Below are positions 44,483 to 53,710 of a DNA stretch of 64,000 bases, piece by piece. This DNA comes from Sphingomonadaceae bacterium OTU29LAMAA1. Its GTDB lineage: Bacteria > Pseudomonadota > Alphaproteobacteria > Sphingomonadales > Sphingomonadaceae. The notes beneath the pieces are model-generated. The model made no database searches. It saw only the letters and a list, made by a program, of their open reading frames with translations, and was not told the DNA's origin. Numbering within the stretch: the stretch's first letter is position 1; the number at the start of each line of letters is the position of its first letter. The DNA is taken from assembly GCA_024072375.1 (NCBI GenBank), contig CP099617.1, positions 3,789,001 to 3,853,000 of the forward strand, read 5' to 3'. The position numbers and the translations under genes are program-made.

Positions 44483-45934
44483 ATGATGAGAACCACAGCG
44501 ACGGTGGCCATGGCCGCCATGCTCCTGCCGGCGATTCCGGCTACGGCGCAGGTGGTGCAGGTGCCGGTGCCGCCCTCGGCTGCCGTAGCGCCACCGGTGG
44601 TGATGCCGACGATGCCGCTGCCGCAGTTGAGCGATGCGCAGGCGTCGCAGCTTGCCGCCCTGCTGGCGCGCGACACGCTGGCGCAGGGTCTGGCCGTGGC
44701 AGCGCCACAGCCGATGGATGCGGCCGCCCGCGACCGGCTGGTGCGCGATGCGCTGGATCATGCCCGCGCAGTGCATGCCGGACGACTGGCCGAGGCGGAT
44801 TTCCAGCGCGACTGGGGATTGCGGCCACCGGTATTCGATCCGTTGCCGGGCTTTGCCGATGCCGTGAAGCGCGATCGTATCGCGGCATGGTTCGCGGCAT
44901 TGCCGCCGCCCTATTCGGGCTATGACGGGCTGAAGGCGGGGCTTGAACGCTATCGCAGCATCGCTGCGGCGGGCGGCTGGTCGACGTTGGCGGGGGGACC
45001 CGATCTGGCGATGGGTGCGACCGGCGCGCGGGTGCTGGCGCTGCGTCAACGACTGGCAGTGGAAGACGCTGACGTCGCTGCGAGCGGTTCCAGCTTCGAT
45101 GCCGCACTGGTCGAAGGCGTCCGCCGCGCGCAGCGGCGTTACGGCCTGAACCCTACGGGTACGGTCGCCGGTCAGACGCTGGCGGCGCTGAACGTCCCCG
45201 CGGCGGCGCGGGTGCGGCAGATCATGGCGAACATGGAGCGGTGGCGCTGGCTGCCGCAGCAACTGCCGCGGGACCGTATTCAGGTGAACATCGCCGCGGC
45301 GGTGCTGACCGTGTTCGATGGCGACGCACCGGTCATGTCGATGCGTGCGGTCACCGGCCGACCGGGGGATGAAACGCCGATGCTGTCGTCGACGATCCAC
45401 AGCGTCGTGATCAATCCGCCGTGGAACGTGCCGACGTCGATCGCGACGAAGGAGCTGTGGCCGAAGGAAAAGGCCAGCCCGGGCTATTTCAAACGCAACG
45501 GTTTCCGCGTGATCGACGGCACCCGCCTGCAACAGCGGGCGGGCGACCAGAGCGCGCTCGGCCGCTACAAGTTCGATTTCGACAACGCTTTTTCGGTGTA
45601 TCTGCACGACACGCCGTCGCGTGCGAAATTCGCAAGCTTCAGCCGGCTGGCGAGCCACGGCTGCGTGCGGCTGGAAAAGCCCGCCGACCTCGCCGAACTG
45701 CTGTTGAAGGGCGATCCTGCCTGGACGCCGGAGGCGATCGCCGCCGCCGTGGACAAGGGCGACACGGTGCGGGCGCGGCTGACCAAGCCGGTGTCGGTGT
45801 ATCTGCTGTACTGGACTGCCTTCGCCAGCGGTAACGGCCAGATGAATTTCCGCGCCGATCCGTATGGCTGGGATTCGACTTTAGCGTCGAAGATCGAGGC
45901 GCGCTCGGCGACGCAACTGATCGCGGCACGGTGA
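44483..45934 (+). CDS. L,D-transpeptidase, YcbB type
   Basis: This 483-residue periplasmic enzyme makes 3-3 cross-links in peptidoglycan. It has a signal peptide (MMRTTATVAMAAMLLPAIPATAQ) and a scaffold domain. A peptidoglycan-binding segment follows (RRAQRRYGLNPTGTVAGQTLAALN), and then the catalytic YkuD domain with SHGCVRLE, nucleophile Cys394 and His392. The size and domain order fit YcbB/LdtD. The start follows GGAAGGAACAGC. The next gene overlaps its stop region, and a D,D-carboxypeptidase follows. Confidence 0.9.
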   Translation: MMRTTATVAMAAMLLPAIPATAQVVQVPVPPSAAVAPPVVMPTMPLPQLSDAQASQLAALLARDTLAQGLAVAAPQPMDAAARDRLVRDALDHARAVHAGRLAEADFQRDWGLRPPVFDPLPGFADAVKRDRIAAWFAALPPPYSGYDGLKAGLERYRSIAAAGGWSTLAGGPDLAMGATGARVLALRQRLAVEDADVAASGSSFDAALVEGVRRAQRRYGLNPTGTVAGQTLAALNVPAAARVRQIMANMERWRWLPQQLPRDRIQVNIAAAVLTVFDGDAPVMSMRAVTGRPGDETPMLSSTIHSVVINPPWNVPTSIATKELWPKEKASPGYFKRNGFRVIDGTRLQQRAGDQSALGRYKFDFDNAFSVYLHDTPSRAKFASFSRLASHGCVRLEKPADLAELLLKGDPAWTPEAIAAAVDKGDTVRARLTKPVSVYLLYWTAFASGNGQMNFRADPYGWDSTLASKIEARSATQLIAAR

Positions 45935-45945
45935 AGGGGACGAGA

Positions 45946-46299
45946 ATGATGCAATATCGCAGGATCAGGATCGCCGTATCGGCGACCGCGGGGCTGCTGG
46001 CGCTGGCGGCCTGCTCGCGGAACGAACCGGAACAGCCACCGGTCGAAAACGCGGCAGTCGAGGAGATTGCTCCGGACGAGGCGCCGTCGCCGGTCGAGAC
46101 GCCATCGGCCGCGCCGACCCCGGCAGCGATCGACAACAGCGTTGCGATCGCGCCACCGCCCGTCGAGGAGATCGCACCCGACATGCAGGTGCTCGACGAT
46201 GCCGACGCGACGGGCATGACGGCGCGGGTGTCGCGCGACGAGGCACCCGCCGCCGATCCGACGCCGTCCGCGCCGGGCAACGACGAGGCGGCGCAATAA
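45946..46299 (+). CDS. Small predicted lipoprotein
   Basis: This 117-residue product has a lipoprotein signal (RIAVSATAGLLALAAC, modified Cys about 22) followed by an unstructured Pro/Ala/Glu-rich acidic chain without a fold. The ATG at 45946 is chosen after AAGGGGACGAGA. An ATG at 45949 is equally possible, and a GTG at 45931 overlaps the upstream stop. It is probably co-transcribed with the L,D-transpeptidase. The function is unknown. Confidence 0.7.
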   Translation: MMQYRRIRIAVSATAGLLALAACSRNEPEQPPVENAAVEEIAPDEAPSPVETPSAAPTPAAIDNSVAIAPPPVEEIAPDMQVLDDADATGMTARVSRDEAPAADPTPSAPGNDEAAQ

Positions 46300-46357
46300 C
46301 GACGGGCTCGTTAGTCGGGCCCTTCCATTCGGACCACAACCATCGGGTAGCGTAGCG

Positions 46358-47329
46358 ATGACCATGTTCCGACGCGCATCGGGTATGATGCGCGGCATGC
46401 TGGCGTTCTGGTGCATGCTGGCGGCGATGTCGGCAGTGACGACGCTGGCATCGCCGGCGTCGGCGGCGACGCGGCCAGTATCCGCCATCCTGATGGATGC
46501 GGACGACGGCAGCATATTGTACGCCGAGAATGCCGGGATCGTCCGGCGGCCGGCGTCGCTGACCAAAATGATGACGTTGTTTCTGGTGTTCGACGCGCTC
46601 GACGCCGGGACGTTGCGACCGGGTGATCCGGTGCGGATCTCTCGCTATGCCGCCAGTCAGCCGCCGTCGCGGGTCGGATTGCGTCCGGGGGCGTCGATGA
46701 CGATCGATCAGGCGATCCGGGCGATCGCCGTGGTGTCGGCCAACGATGTTGCGGTGGCGCTGGCAGAGACACTGGGTGGAACCGAGGATCGGTTCGCCCG
46801 GATGATGACGGCCAAGGCTCGCGCGCTCGGGCTGGAGGATACGTCGTTCACCAACGCATCGGGCCTGCCCGGTCACAATCTGACGACGGCGCAGGACATC
46901 GCCCGACTGTCGCTGGCGCTGCTGCGCGATCATCCGGATCGCTATGCTGCGTTCAGCGTGCGATCGTTCAGCTGGGGCAAGCGGCGGGTACAGAGCCACA
47001 ACCATCTGCTCGGCGCGTTTCAGGGCGCGGACGGGATCAAGACCGGCTATACGGCGGAGGCGGGCTTCGCGCTGGCGGCATCGGCGAAGCGTAACGGGCG
47101 CCGCCTGATCGCGGTGGTGATCGGCGAGCGGTCGGTGCAGATCCGCGACCGCAGGGTGGCAAAGATGCTGGAGGAAGGATTTCGGGGTCTCGCGCCATCA
47201 GGCGCCGTGGCGAGCAAGACGACGCGCGCCGAAGAGGGGCTGCTGGGGCCGGGCTTCGCGGCGACGATCGCCGCGCTGGGCGCGGCAGCGGATGCCGACG
47301 AAACGCCGGAAGGCGGCGGCGGGGACTGA
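46358..47329 (+). CDS. D-alanyl-D-alanine carboxypeptidase (class C type low-molecular-weight PBP)
   Basis: This 323-residue periplasmic serine enzyme has all three motifs: SLTK (Ser67-Lys70), SAN (127-129) and KTG (228-230). It has a signal peptide ending SPASA. It trims the terminal D-Ala of peptidoglycan stems and so produces the tetrapeptides used as donors by L,D-transpeptidases like the one two genes upstream. It is a peptidase S11 member. Confidence 0.92.
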   Translation: MTMFRRASGMMRGMLAFWCMLAAMSAVTTLASPASAATRPVSAILMDADDGSILYAENAGIVRRPASLTKMMTLFLVFDALDAGTLRPGDPVRISRYAASQPPSRVGLRPGASMTIDQAIRAIAVVSANDVAVALAETLGGTEDRFARMMTAKARALGLEDTSFTNASGLPGHNLTTAQDIARLSLALLRDHPDRYAAFSVRSFSWGKRRVQSHNHLLGAFQGADGIKTGYTAEAGFALAASAKRNGRRLIAVVIGERSVQIRDRRVAKMLEEGFRGLAPSGAVASKTTRAEEGLLGPGFAATIAALGAAADADETPEGGGGD

Positions 47330-47375
47330 GCGGCGCTCCGCTGGTCCGCAGCCTTCACAGGCGCTATAGCGGGGC

Positions 47376-49031
47376 ATGCTCCGCATCACCGAACTGAAGC
47401 TGCCCCTCAATCATCCGGAGGAGGCACTGGCGGCGGCGATCCGCAATCGCCTGCGTATCACGCCGCGTGACCTGATCCGCTACACCGTTGCGCGCCGGGC
47501 GCATGACGCGCGCGACAAGATGGACATCCACTTCGTCTATTCGATCGACGTGACGGTAAAGAACGAGCCGCAGGTGCTGGCTCGCTTCAAACGTGATCGC
47601 GACGTCAATATCACGCCCGACACCGGCTATCGCTTCGTGACAAGGGCTCCCGCGGATTACGTCGGGCCACGCCCCGTGGTGGTGGGCGCGGGGCCGTGCG
47701 GATTGTTCGCCGGGCTGATCCTGGCCCAGATGGGCTTCCGGCCGATCATCCTCGATCGCGGCAAGCTGGTACGCGAGCGGACCAAGGACACCTGGGGACT
47801 GTGGCGCCGCAGCGAGCTGAACCCCGAATCGAACGTCCAGTTCGGAGAGGGCGGAGCAGGGACCTTCTCGGACGGCAAATTGTGGAGCCAGATCAAGGAC
47901 CCGCGCCACCTCGGCCGCAAGGTGCTGACGGAATTCGTCAAGGCGGGCGCGCCGCCCGAGATCCTGACCGAGGCGCATCCGCATATCGGCACATTCCGGC
48001 TGGTGACGATGGTCGAGAGCATGCGCGCGACGGTCGAGGCACTGGGCGGCGAATACCGGTTCCAGCACCGCGTCGACGATATCGAGGTGGACACGGCGGC
48101 GGACGGCAGCCGGCGGTTGCGCGGCCTGACGCTGCAGACCGGCGAACGGATGGAGACGGGGCCGGTTGTGCTGGCGCTCGGCCACAGCGCGCGCGACACG
48201 TTCCACATGCTTCATGATCGCGGCGTGCATCTGGAGGCGAAGCCGTTCTCGATCGGGGTGCGGATCGAACATCCGCAAAGCTGGATCGACGAGGCCCGGT
48301 TCGGGCCGTGCGCCGGCCATCCCGATCTGGGGGCGGCGGCGTACAGCCTGTCGCACCATTGCACCAACGGACGAACGGTCTACAGCTTTTGCATGTGTCC
48401 GGGCGGCACCGTCGTCGCGGCGACAAGCGAGCCGGGGCGGGTCGCCACCAACGGCATGAGCCAATATTCGCGCAACGAACGCAACGCCAACTCCGGCATC
48501 GTCGTCGGCATCGATCCGGCACGCGACTATCCGGGTAATCCGCTCGCCGGGATCGAACTGCAACGGCATTGGGAAAGCCGGGCGTTCGAGGTCGGTGGCG
48601 GCGATTACAAGGCACCGGCGCAGCGGCTGGGCGACTTCCTCGCCGGACGGCCCTCGACGCAGCTTGGCAGCGTGATCCCGTCCTATCGCCCCGGCGTGCA
48701 CCTGACCGACCTTGCCGCGTGCCTGCCCGACTTCGCGGTCTCCGCGATGCGCGAGGCATTGGTGGCGTTCGGTCGCGAGATTCCGGGCTATGACCATCCC
48801 GACGCGGTAATGACCGGCGTCGAGACCCGGACGTCGTCACCCGTGCGGATCACCCGCGGTGACGACTTCCAGAGCATCAACACCGCCGGGCTGTATCCTG
48901 CGGGCGAGGGGGCGGGTTACGCTGGCGGCATCCTGTCGGCTGCGGTCGACGGCATCAAGATCGCGGAAGCGGTGGCGCGCGGCCTGATGGCGGAACGGGC
49001 CGGCGCCGCTCGACTGGCAACCGCCGCGTGA
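47376..49031 (+). CDS. FAD-dependent oxidoreductase, COG2509 type
   Basis: This 551-residue flavoprotein has the dinucleotide-binding motif VVGAGPCGLFAGLILAQMG after an N-terminal extension of about 110 residues with a small alpha/beta fold (LKLPLNHPEEALAAAIRNRL). The conserved GEGGAGTFSDGKLWSQIKDPRH and the C-terminal SINTAGLYPAGEGAGYAGGI are typical of the COG2509 dehydrogenases. The substrate is unknown. Confidence 0.85.
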   Translation: MLRITELKLPLNHPEEALAAAIRNRLRITPRDLIRYTVARRAHDARDKMDIHFVYSIDVTVKNEPQVLARFKRDRDVNITPDTGYRFVTRAPADYVGPRPVVVGAGPCGLFAGLILAQMGFRPIILDRGKLVRERTKDTWGLWRRSELNPESNVQFGEGGAGTFSDGKLWSQIKDPRHLGRKVLTEFVKAGAPPEILTEAHPHIGTFRLVTMVESMRATVEALGGEYRFQHRVDDIEVDTAADGSRRLRGLTLQTGERMETGPVVLALGHSARDTFHMLHDRGVHLEAKPFSIGVRIEHPQSWIDEARFGPCAGHPDLGAAAYSLSHHCTNGRTVYSFCMCPGGTVVAATSEPGRVATNGMSQYSRNERNANSGIVVGIDPARDYPGNPLAGIELQRHWESRAFEVGGGDYKAPAQRLGDFLAGRPSTQLGSVIPSYRPGVHLTDLAACLPDFAVSAMREALVAFGREIPGYDHPDAVMTGVETRTSSPVRITRGDDFQSINTAGLYPAGEGAGYAGGILSAAVDGIKIAEAVARGLMAERAGAARLATAA

Positions 49032-49059
49032 CGCGAATGAGTTTCAGTCCGCAACGGTC

Positions 49060-49088
49060 TTGTTTGTCGACGGTCGAAGTTCTATACT
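49060..49088 (+). promoter_or_regulatory. Candidate sigma-70 promoter for the TetR gene at 49096
   Basis: TTGTTT (49060-49065) and TATACT (49083-49088) are separated by 17 bases. The -10 matches five of six consensus positions. The expected start of transcription, 6-8 bases after the -10, falls at or next to the ATG at 49096, so the message would have almost no leader. Confidence 0.6.
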
Positions 49089-49095
49089 GAGCGAT

Positions 49096-49707
49096 ATGGA
49101 AAGCGTTGCAACTCTGCCCCACAAGGGTCGCCCGCGGGAATTCTGCACCGATGCCGCGCTGGCGGCGGCGCTGCGCGTGTTCTGGAGCAAGGGATATGAA
49201 GGTGCCTCGCTCGCCGACCTGACGGAGGCGATGCAGATCACGCGTCCCAGCCTGTATGCCGCGTTCGGCAACAAGGAGGCCTTGTTCCACAAGGCGCTCG
49301 ACCTCTACGAGGCAGAGAAGCTGGAATATACCCGCGTCGCATTGGAACAGCCGACCGCGCGCGCCGTCGCCGAGCATTTCATGCGCGGCGCGCTCGCGAT
49401 GCAGACCAGCCAATGCGATCCCAAGGGGTGCCTTGGCGTGATCAGCGCGATGGCCTGCGGTGCGGAAGCCGAATCGATCAAGGCCGACGTGATCGCCCGC
49501 CGCGCATCGTCTCAGGCGGCACTGGTAGACCGATTCGAACAGGCGAAACGCGACGGCGACCTGCCCGCGCACGTCGATGCCCTTGGCCTGACCAGTTATC
49601 TCTACGCCCTGTTGCAGGGCATGGCGGTGCAGGCCGGATCGGGTGCGACCCGTGCCGAACTCGAGCGGCTGGTCGACACCAGCCTCGCAGTCTGGCCGAG
49701 CCGCTGA
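49096..49707 (+). CDS. TetR-family transcriptional regulator
   Basis: This 203-residue repressor-type protein has an N-terminal helix-turn-helix (EGASLADLTEAMQITRPSLYAAFGNKEALF, about 35-65) and a ligand-binding helical domain containing CDPKGCLGV. No Shine-Dalgarno precedes the ATG, and a strong -10 box ends only seven bases upstream, so leaderless translation is likely. Its target cannot be told, because the neighbour genes are on the same strand and of unrelated type. Confidence 0.85.
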   Translation: MESVATLPHKGRPREFCTDAALAAALRVFWSKGYEGASLADLTEAMQITRPSLYAAFGNKEALFHKALDLYEAEKLEYTRVALEQPTARAVAEHFMRGALAMQTSQCDPKGCLGVISAMACGAEAESIKADVIARRASSQAALVDRFEQAKRDGDLPAHVDALGLTSYLYALLQGMAVQAGSGATRAELERLVDTSLAVWPSR

Positions 49708-49768
49708 TCGCACAGCCGCCGACGATTTCCTGAACCTTCCAGACCCATCTGTGGCAGGTCGGTAGTCG

Positions 49769-51541
49769 ATGAACGTGCCACGTCGGATCTGGTTTGGCCT
49801 GCTCGCGGCGGCGGTGATCGCCGCATTGCTGGCGATCGGGAACCGCTGGGTCGACACATCGGCACGTGCGGCCGCGGATCGCAATGCGCTGGCCCTGGCG
49901 CGCACCCATCGGGGCCTGCTCGAAAGCGAATTGCAGAAGTTCCGGCTGCTCCCGCTGGTGCTCGCCGAATACCCCGACGTCGCTTCTGCCATCGGCGGCA
50001 GCGATCCCGCCGCGGTGGGCCGGCTCGACCGCACGCTGGCATCGCTCGCGGCACGTACCGACGCCGCTGTCCTCTATGCGATCGACGCGAAAGGACGCGC
50101 GCGCGCCGCTAGCAATTGGCAGCAACCCACGAGCTTCGTCGGACAGGATTATACCTTTCGCCGCTATTTCACCGAGGCGATGGCGCGTGGCGGTTCGGAG
50201 CTGTTTGCGCTCGGGTCGGTTAGCGGCCGGCCAGGCCTGTATCTCGCGCGGCGGATCGACCGGGGTGGACGCAAGCTGGGAGTGATCGTCGTCAAGGTCG
50301 AGTTCGACCGGCTGGAACGTGAATGGGCGCGATCGCCCGGCGCGACGATCGTCGCAGACCGGCTCGGTCTGGTGCTGATCACCAGCGTGCCGGGCTGGCG
50401 GTTCCATCCCACCCGCCCACTCGATCCCCGCACGTTCGCGACGATGCGACGATCGCGCCAGTTCGGTGCGATGCTGTCGGCCGACGCCGCCTTTACGCGA
50501 GACGGGCGCGACGTGGTGATACCGGGCCGGCGGGGAACCGAACGCTTCCGGCTCGCGATGCTGACGGCGCCGCTCGCGGGCGCCACGCTGATGCATCTGT
50601 CCCCCCTTGCGCCGCCGCTCGCCGCCGCGCGGTCGCAGGCGTTGTCACTGGGGTTTGCACTGCTGCTGATCCTCGGCCTGTCCGGCGGGATCGGCCTGCG
50701 GGCGGCGGAGCGGCGACGCCTGCAACGCCGGGCGCGCGTAGCACTGGAGGAAGAGGTGATCCGCCGGACCGCCGAGTTGCGCGATGCCAACGCCAGACTG
50801 GTGATCGAATCCGAGGAGCGCGCCGGCGCGGACCGGCGGTTCCGTGCCGCGCGCGAGGAACTGGCGCAGGCGAACCGGCTGGGATCGCTGGGCCAGATCA
50901 CTGCCGGCGTAGCGCATGAGATCAACCAGCCGCTCGCCGCGATCCGCACTTTCGCCGAGAACGGCTCGAGGTTGCTGGACCGCGGTGCACCCGATCTGGC
51001 GAGGGAAAATCTGGGGCGGATCGTCGGCCTGACCGAACGCATCGGCACGATCACCGGCGAACTGCGCGCCTTCGCACGCCGCCGCACGCCATCGCGCGGG
51101 ACGCCGACCCTCGGTTCGGCAATCGATGGCACGATGCTGCTGATCGGCGATCGCGCCCGGCCAGTCGTGGTGGACGACATTGCGGCGGAGACGCGTGCAT
51201 TGTGTGTCGACGGCGACCGTATCCGGCTGGAGCAGATCCTCGTCAACCTGATCCAGAACGCGCTGGATGCGGTTGCAGGCCGGCCCGACGCGCGGGTGAC
51301 GCTGTCGGCGGAGCGGCAGGGGGCTAAGCGATTGCTGGTCCGCATCGCCGATAACGGTCCCGGGGTCGATGCCAGTCTGGACGACACGCTGTTCACCCCG
51401 TTCGCATCGGCCAAACCCGAAGGGCTCGGGCTTGGCCTTGCCATCGCCCGCGACATCGCGCGCGAATTCGGTGGCGAGCTCGCGCTCGTCGAGACCGCCG
51501 GGCAGGGCGCGGTGTTCAAACTGACGTTGTCGATCGCATGA
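49769..51541 (+). CDS. DctB-like sensor histidine kinase
   Basis: This 590-residue kinase has TM1 (about 8-25), a large periplasmic double-Cache-like sensor (30-285, with FVGQDYTFRRYFTEAMARG), TM2 (about 290-312), a coiled linker, and His383 in GVAHEINQPLAAIR. An ATPase domain with NLIQNALDAVAG and GLGLGLAIARDIA completes it. This matches the DctB group that senses C4-dicarboxylates. No dicarboxylate transporter is nearby. Its stop overlaps the start of the response regulator. Confidence 0.88.
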   Translation: MNVPRRIWFGLLAAAVIAALLAIGNRWVDTSARAAADRNALALARTHRGLLESELQKFRLLPLVLAEYPDVASAIGGSDPAAVGRLDRTLASLAARTDAAVLYAIDAKGRARAASNWQQPTSFVGQDYTFRRYFTEAMARGGSELFALGSVSGRPGLYLARRIDRGGRKLGVIVVKVEFDRLEREWARSPGATIVADRLGLVLITSVPGWRFHPTRPLDPRTFATMRRSRQFGAMLSADAAFTRDGRDVVIPGRRGTERFRLAMLTAPLAGATLMHLSPLAPPLAAARSQALSLGFALLLILGLSGGIGLRAAERRRLQRRARVALEEEVIRRTAELRDANARLVIESEERAGADRRFRAAREELAQANRLGSLGQITAGVAHEINQPLAAIRTFAENGSRLLDRGAPDLARENLGRIVGLTERIGTITGELRAFARRRTPSRGTPTLGSAIDGTMLLIGDRARPVVVDDIAAETRALCVDGDRIRLEQILVNLIQNALDAVAGRPDARVTLSAERQGAKRLLVRIADNGPGVDASLDDTLFTPFASAKPEGLGLGLAIARDIAREFGGELALVETAGQGAVFKLTLSIA

Positions 51542-52884
51542 CGGCCGTCGCCGATCAGACCGTCTACTTCGTCGAGGACGACGACGCCCTGCGCTTTGCG
51601 ACGACGCAGGCGCTTGAGCTCGCCGGATTGACCGTGCGCGCCTTCGCCGGGGCGGAAGCGGCACTGGCGGCGATTACGCCCGATCTCGACGGCGTCGTCG
51701 TGTCCGATATCCGGATGCCGCGCATGGACGGACTGCAGTTGCTCGCCCGCCTCCGGGACATCGACCGGGATCTGCCGGTGATCCTCATTACCGGGCATGG
51801 CGACGTGCCGATGGCGGTCTCGGCGCTGCGCGATGGCGCATGGGATTTCCTGACCAAGCCGTTCGCGACCGATCACCTGATCGCGACGGTCAGCCGCGCG
51901 CTGGAGCGGCGCGGGTTGCTGGTGGAGAACCGCCGGCTGCGCGCGGCGGCGGCGGCAGGCGAGGCGGAAAGCCCGTTGATCGGCGACAGTGCGGCGCTGG
52001 TGCAATTGCGTGCCACGATCCGTCAGCTGGCGCAGGCGGACGTCGACGTTCTGGTGGAGGGAGAGACAGGGACCGGCAAGGAGCTGGCGGCATTGATGCT
52101 GCATCGGCTGGGGCCGCGCCGGTCGCGCCCGTTCATGGCGGCGCATTGCGCGGCATTGACCGACGAGAATGCCGGGATCGAGCTGTTCGGCCATGCGGCG
52201 GACAGCGTGCCGCATACCCGGCTGGCGCGGACCGGCACGATCGCGTTGTCCAGCGGCGGCACGTTGCTGCTCGACGAGGTCGGCGATCTGGCGCCGGCCA
52301 GCCAGGCCGCACTGTTGCGCGTGATCGAGGAGCGCGAGGTGCAGCCGATCGGTGCTGCGCGCGCGGAGGCGCTCAACCTTCGCGTCGTCGCGACCAGCAG
52401 CGTCGATCTAGCGAAGGCGGTGCAGGACGGCCGGTTCCGTGGCGACCTGTATCACCGTTTCGCCGCGACGCGCCTGCACATTCCGCCGTTGCGCGAGCGC
52501 GAACACGACCGGATGATCCTGTTCGTCGCCTTCGTCGATCAGGCGCGCGATCAGCTGGCGCAACCGGATTACGTCATCGACGAGGCGGACCGCCGCCACG
52601 TCCTGACGCATCACTGGCCGGGGAACGTCCGCGAATTGCGCAACTATGCGTTCGATCGCGTCCTGAGCTTCGGCGGCGCGGCGGCGGGCGATGCCGGCAT
52701 CCGCGACCTGCCGACCCGCGTCGCCGATTTCGAGGCCGCGACGATTGTCGACGCCCTGCGCGCCTGCGGCGGCAACGTCGTGCGGGCGGTTGACGTGCTC
52801 GGCATCCCGCGCAAGACGCTATACTACAAGCTCACACGCTACGGCATCGATCCCGACGCGTTCCGATCGTCGACGCGGTCATAG
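51538..52884 (+). CDS. NtrC/DctD-type response regulator lacking GAFTGA
   Basis: This 448-residue regulator has a receiver (Asp57 in SDIRMPRMDG, Lys107 in TKPF), an AAA+ domain with Walker A GETGTGKE (175-182) and Walker B LLLDEV (243-248), and a Fis-type helix-turn-helix near the C-terminus (GNVVRAVDVLGIPRKTLYYKL). At the place of the sigma-54-contacting loop GAFTGA it reads ADSVPHT (221-227). It may therefore not activate sigma-54. It is coupled to the DctB-like kinase by a four-base overlap. Confidence 0.88.
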   Translation: MTAVADQTVYFVEDDDALRFATTQALELAGLTVRAFAGAEAALAAITPDLDGVVVSDIRMPRMDGLQLLARLRDIDRDLPVILITGHGDVPMAVSALRDGAWDFLTKPFATDHLIATVSRALERRGLLVENRRLRAAAAAGEAESPLIGDSAALVQLRATIRQLAQADVDVLVEGETGTGKELAALMLHRLGPRRSRPFMAAHCAALTDENAGIELFGHAADSVPHTRLARTGTIALSSGGTLLLDEVGDLAPASQAALLRVIEEREVQPIGAARAEALNLRVVATSSVDLAKAVQDGRFRGDLYHRFAATRLHIPPLREREHDRMILFVAFVDQARDQLAQPDYVIDEADRRHVLTHHWPGNVRELRNYAFDRVLSFGGAAAGDAGIRDLPTRVADFEAATIVDALRACGGNVVRAVDVLGIPRKTLYYKLTRYGIDPDAFRSSTRS

Positions 52885-52972
52885 GTGCGGTTTCATCATT
52901 GCTATCCAGCCGTTCGGTTCTCGTCTCCGCTAAAGAGCTTGAGATCCGGAATCGCACGAAGGTTAAGCCTTC

Positions 52973-53611
52973 TTACGCTGGAACCCGCGCCTCTGCGCGC
53001 AGGACGTCGATCTCCCGGTCGACAATCGCGATCAGCGATGTGATCAGCTGATCTGTCGGAACGTGCGGTCGAACCAGCCGATGGTGCATCAGCCCGAGGC
53101 TCATCGTCAGGATCGTATCGGCGAGCGTTGCCCGCCGCTCCGCCAGATGGTCGCCTGGCGCGAGCATCTCGACCGCTTTCAGCATCTGCGCACGGACATC
53201 CTCGTGGATGACATTGAAGATATTGGCGATCCGTGTGTTACGGGCGGCTTCCGCCACGATCTCCGCGAACAATTGCTCGCCGTCCTCGTCGTCGTCGTCG
53301 GGCTGAACAAACTGATGCAGCCAGTCGCGAACCTGCTGGTCATCGCCCTGCTGGATAGCGAGTCGTAGCGAATCAGCGGCCATGAACGTGCGGCAATCGG
53401 CGTTGACGATCGCAGCGACGATATCCTCCTTGGCGGAAAAATCCCGATACAGCTGGCCAACCGCGACACCCGATTCCCTGGAAATCTGGGCGATCCCGGT
53501 CGCGTGAAATCCGTTTGCGATGAATAACTTACGTGCTGCGTCGATGACGAGCTGGCGACGCATCTCCAGCTTGTTTTTTGACGCACCGCAACAAATTTCC
53601 GATCCGATCAT
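52973..53611 (-). CDS. TetR-family regulator of the RND efflux operon
   Basis: This 212-residue protein has an N-terminal helix-turn-helix (TGIAQISRESGVAVGQLYRDFSAKEDIV, about 38-66) and a ligand-binding domain with an acidic run (PDDDDEDGE). It is divergent from the adaptor gene of the efflux operon, with a 20-bp palindrome between them, the usual layout of AcrR/TtgR-type local repressors. The inducing compounds are unknown. Confidence 0.88.
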   Translation of the reverse strand: MIGSEICCGASKNKLEMRRQLVIDAARKLFIANGFHATGIAQISRESGVAVGQLYRDFSAKEDIVAAIVNADCRTFMAADSLRLAIQQGDDQQVRDWLHQFVQPDDDDEDGEQLFAEIVAEAARNTRIANIFNVIHEDVRAQMLKAVEMLAPGDHLAERRATLADTILTMSLGLMHHRLVRPHVPTDQLITSLIAIVDREIDVLRAEARVPA

Positions 53612-53666
53612 TCCGTCCTCGTCCCGGCGAGCCTTGACGCCAATTCACAAGAGGTAGTAGCAGGGC

Positions 53667-53686
53667 GTGAGTGATCGATCACTCAC
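53667..53686. promoter_or_regulatory. Perfect 20-bp operator-like palindrome
   Basis: GTGAGTGATCGATCACTCAC is a perfect 20-base inverted repeat in the 99-base gap between the divergent TetR gene and the RND operon. It is followed by AATTTTATCA that could hold a -10 region for the efflux genes. Its size and position are those of a TetR-family operator. The binding protein is inferred from context. Confidence 0.75.
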
Positions 53687-53710
53687 AATTTTATCAGCGG
53701 ACATTTTGGC

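Noticed and set aside
50164-52215. 683-codon minus-strand frame across the dctB/dctD-like pair
   Set aside because: Shadow frame. The + strand genes have full domain motifs.
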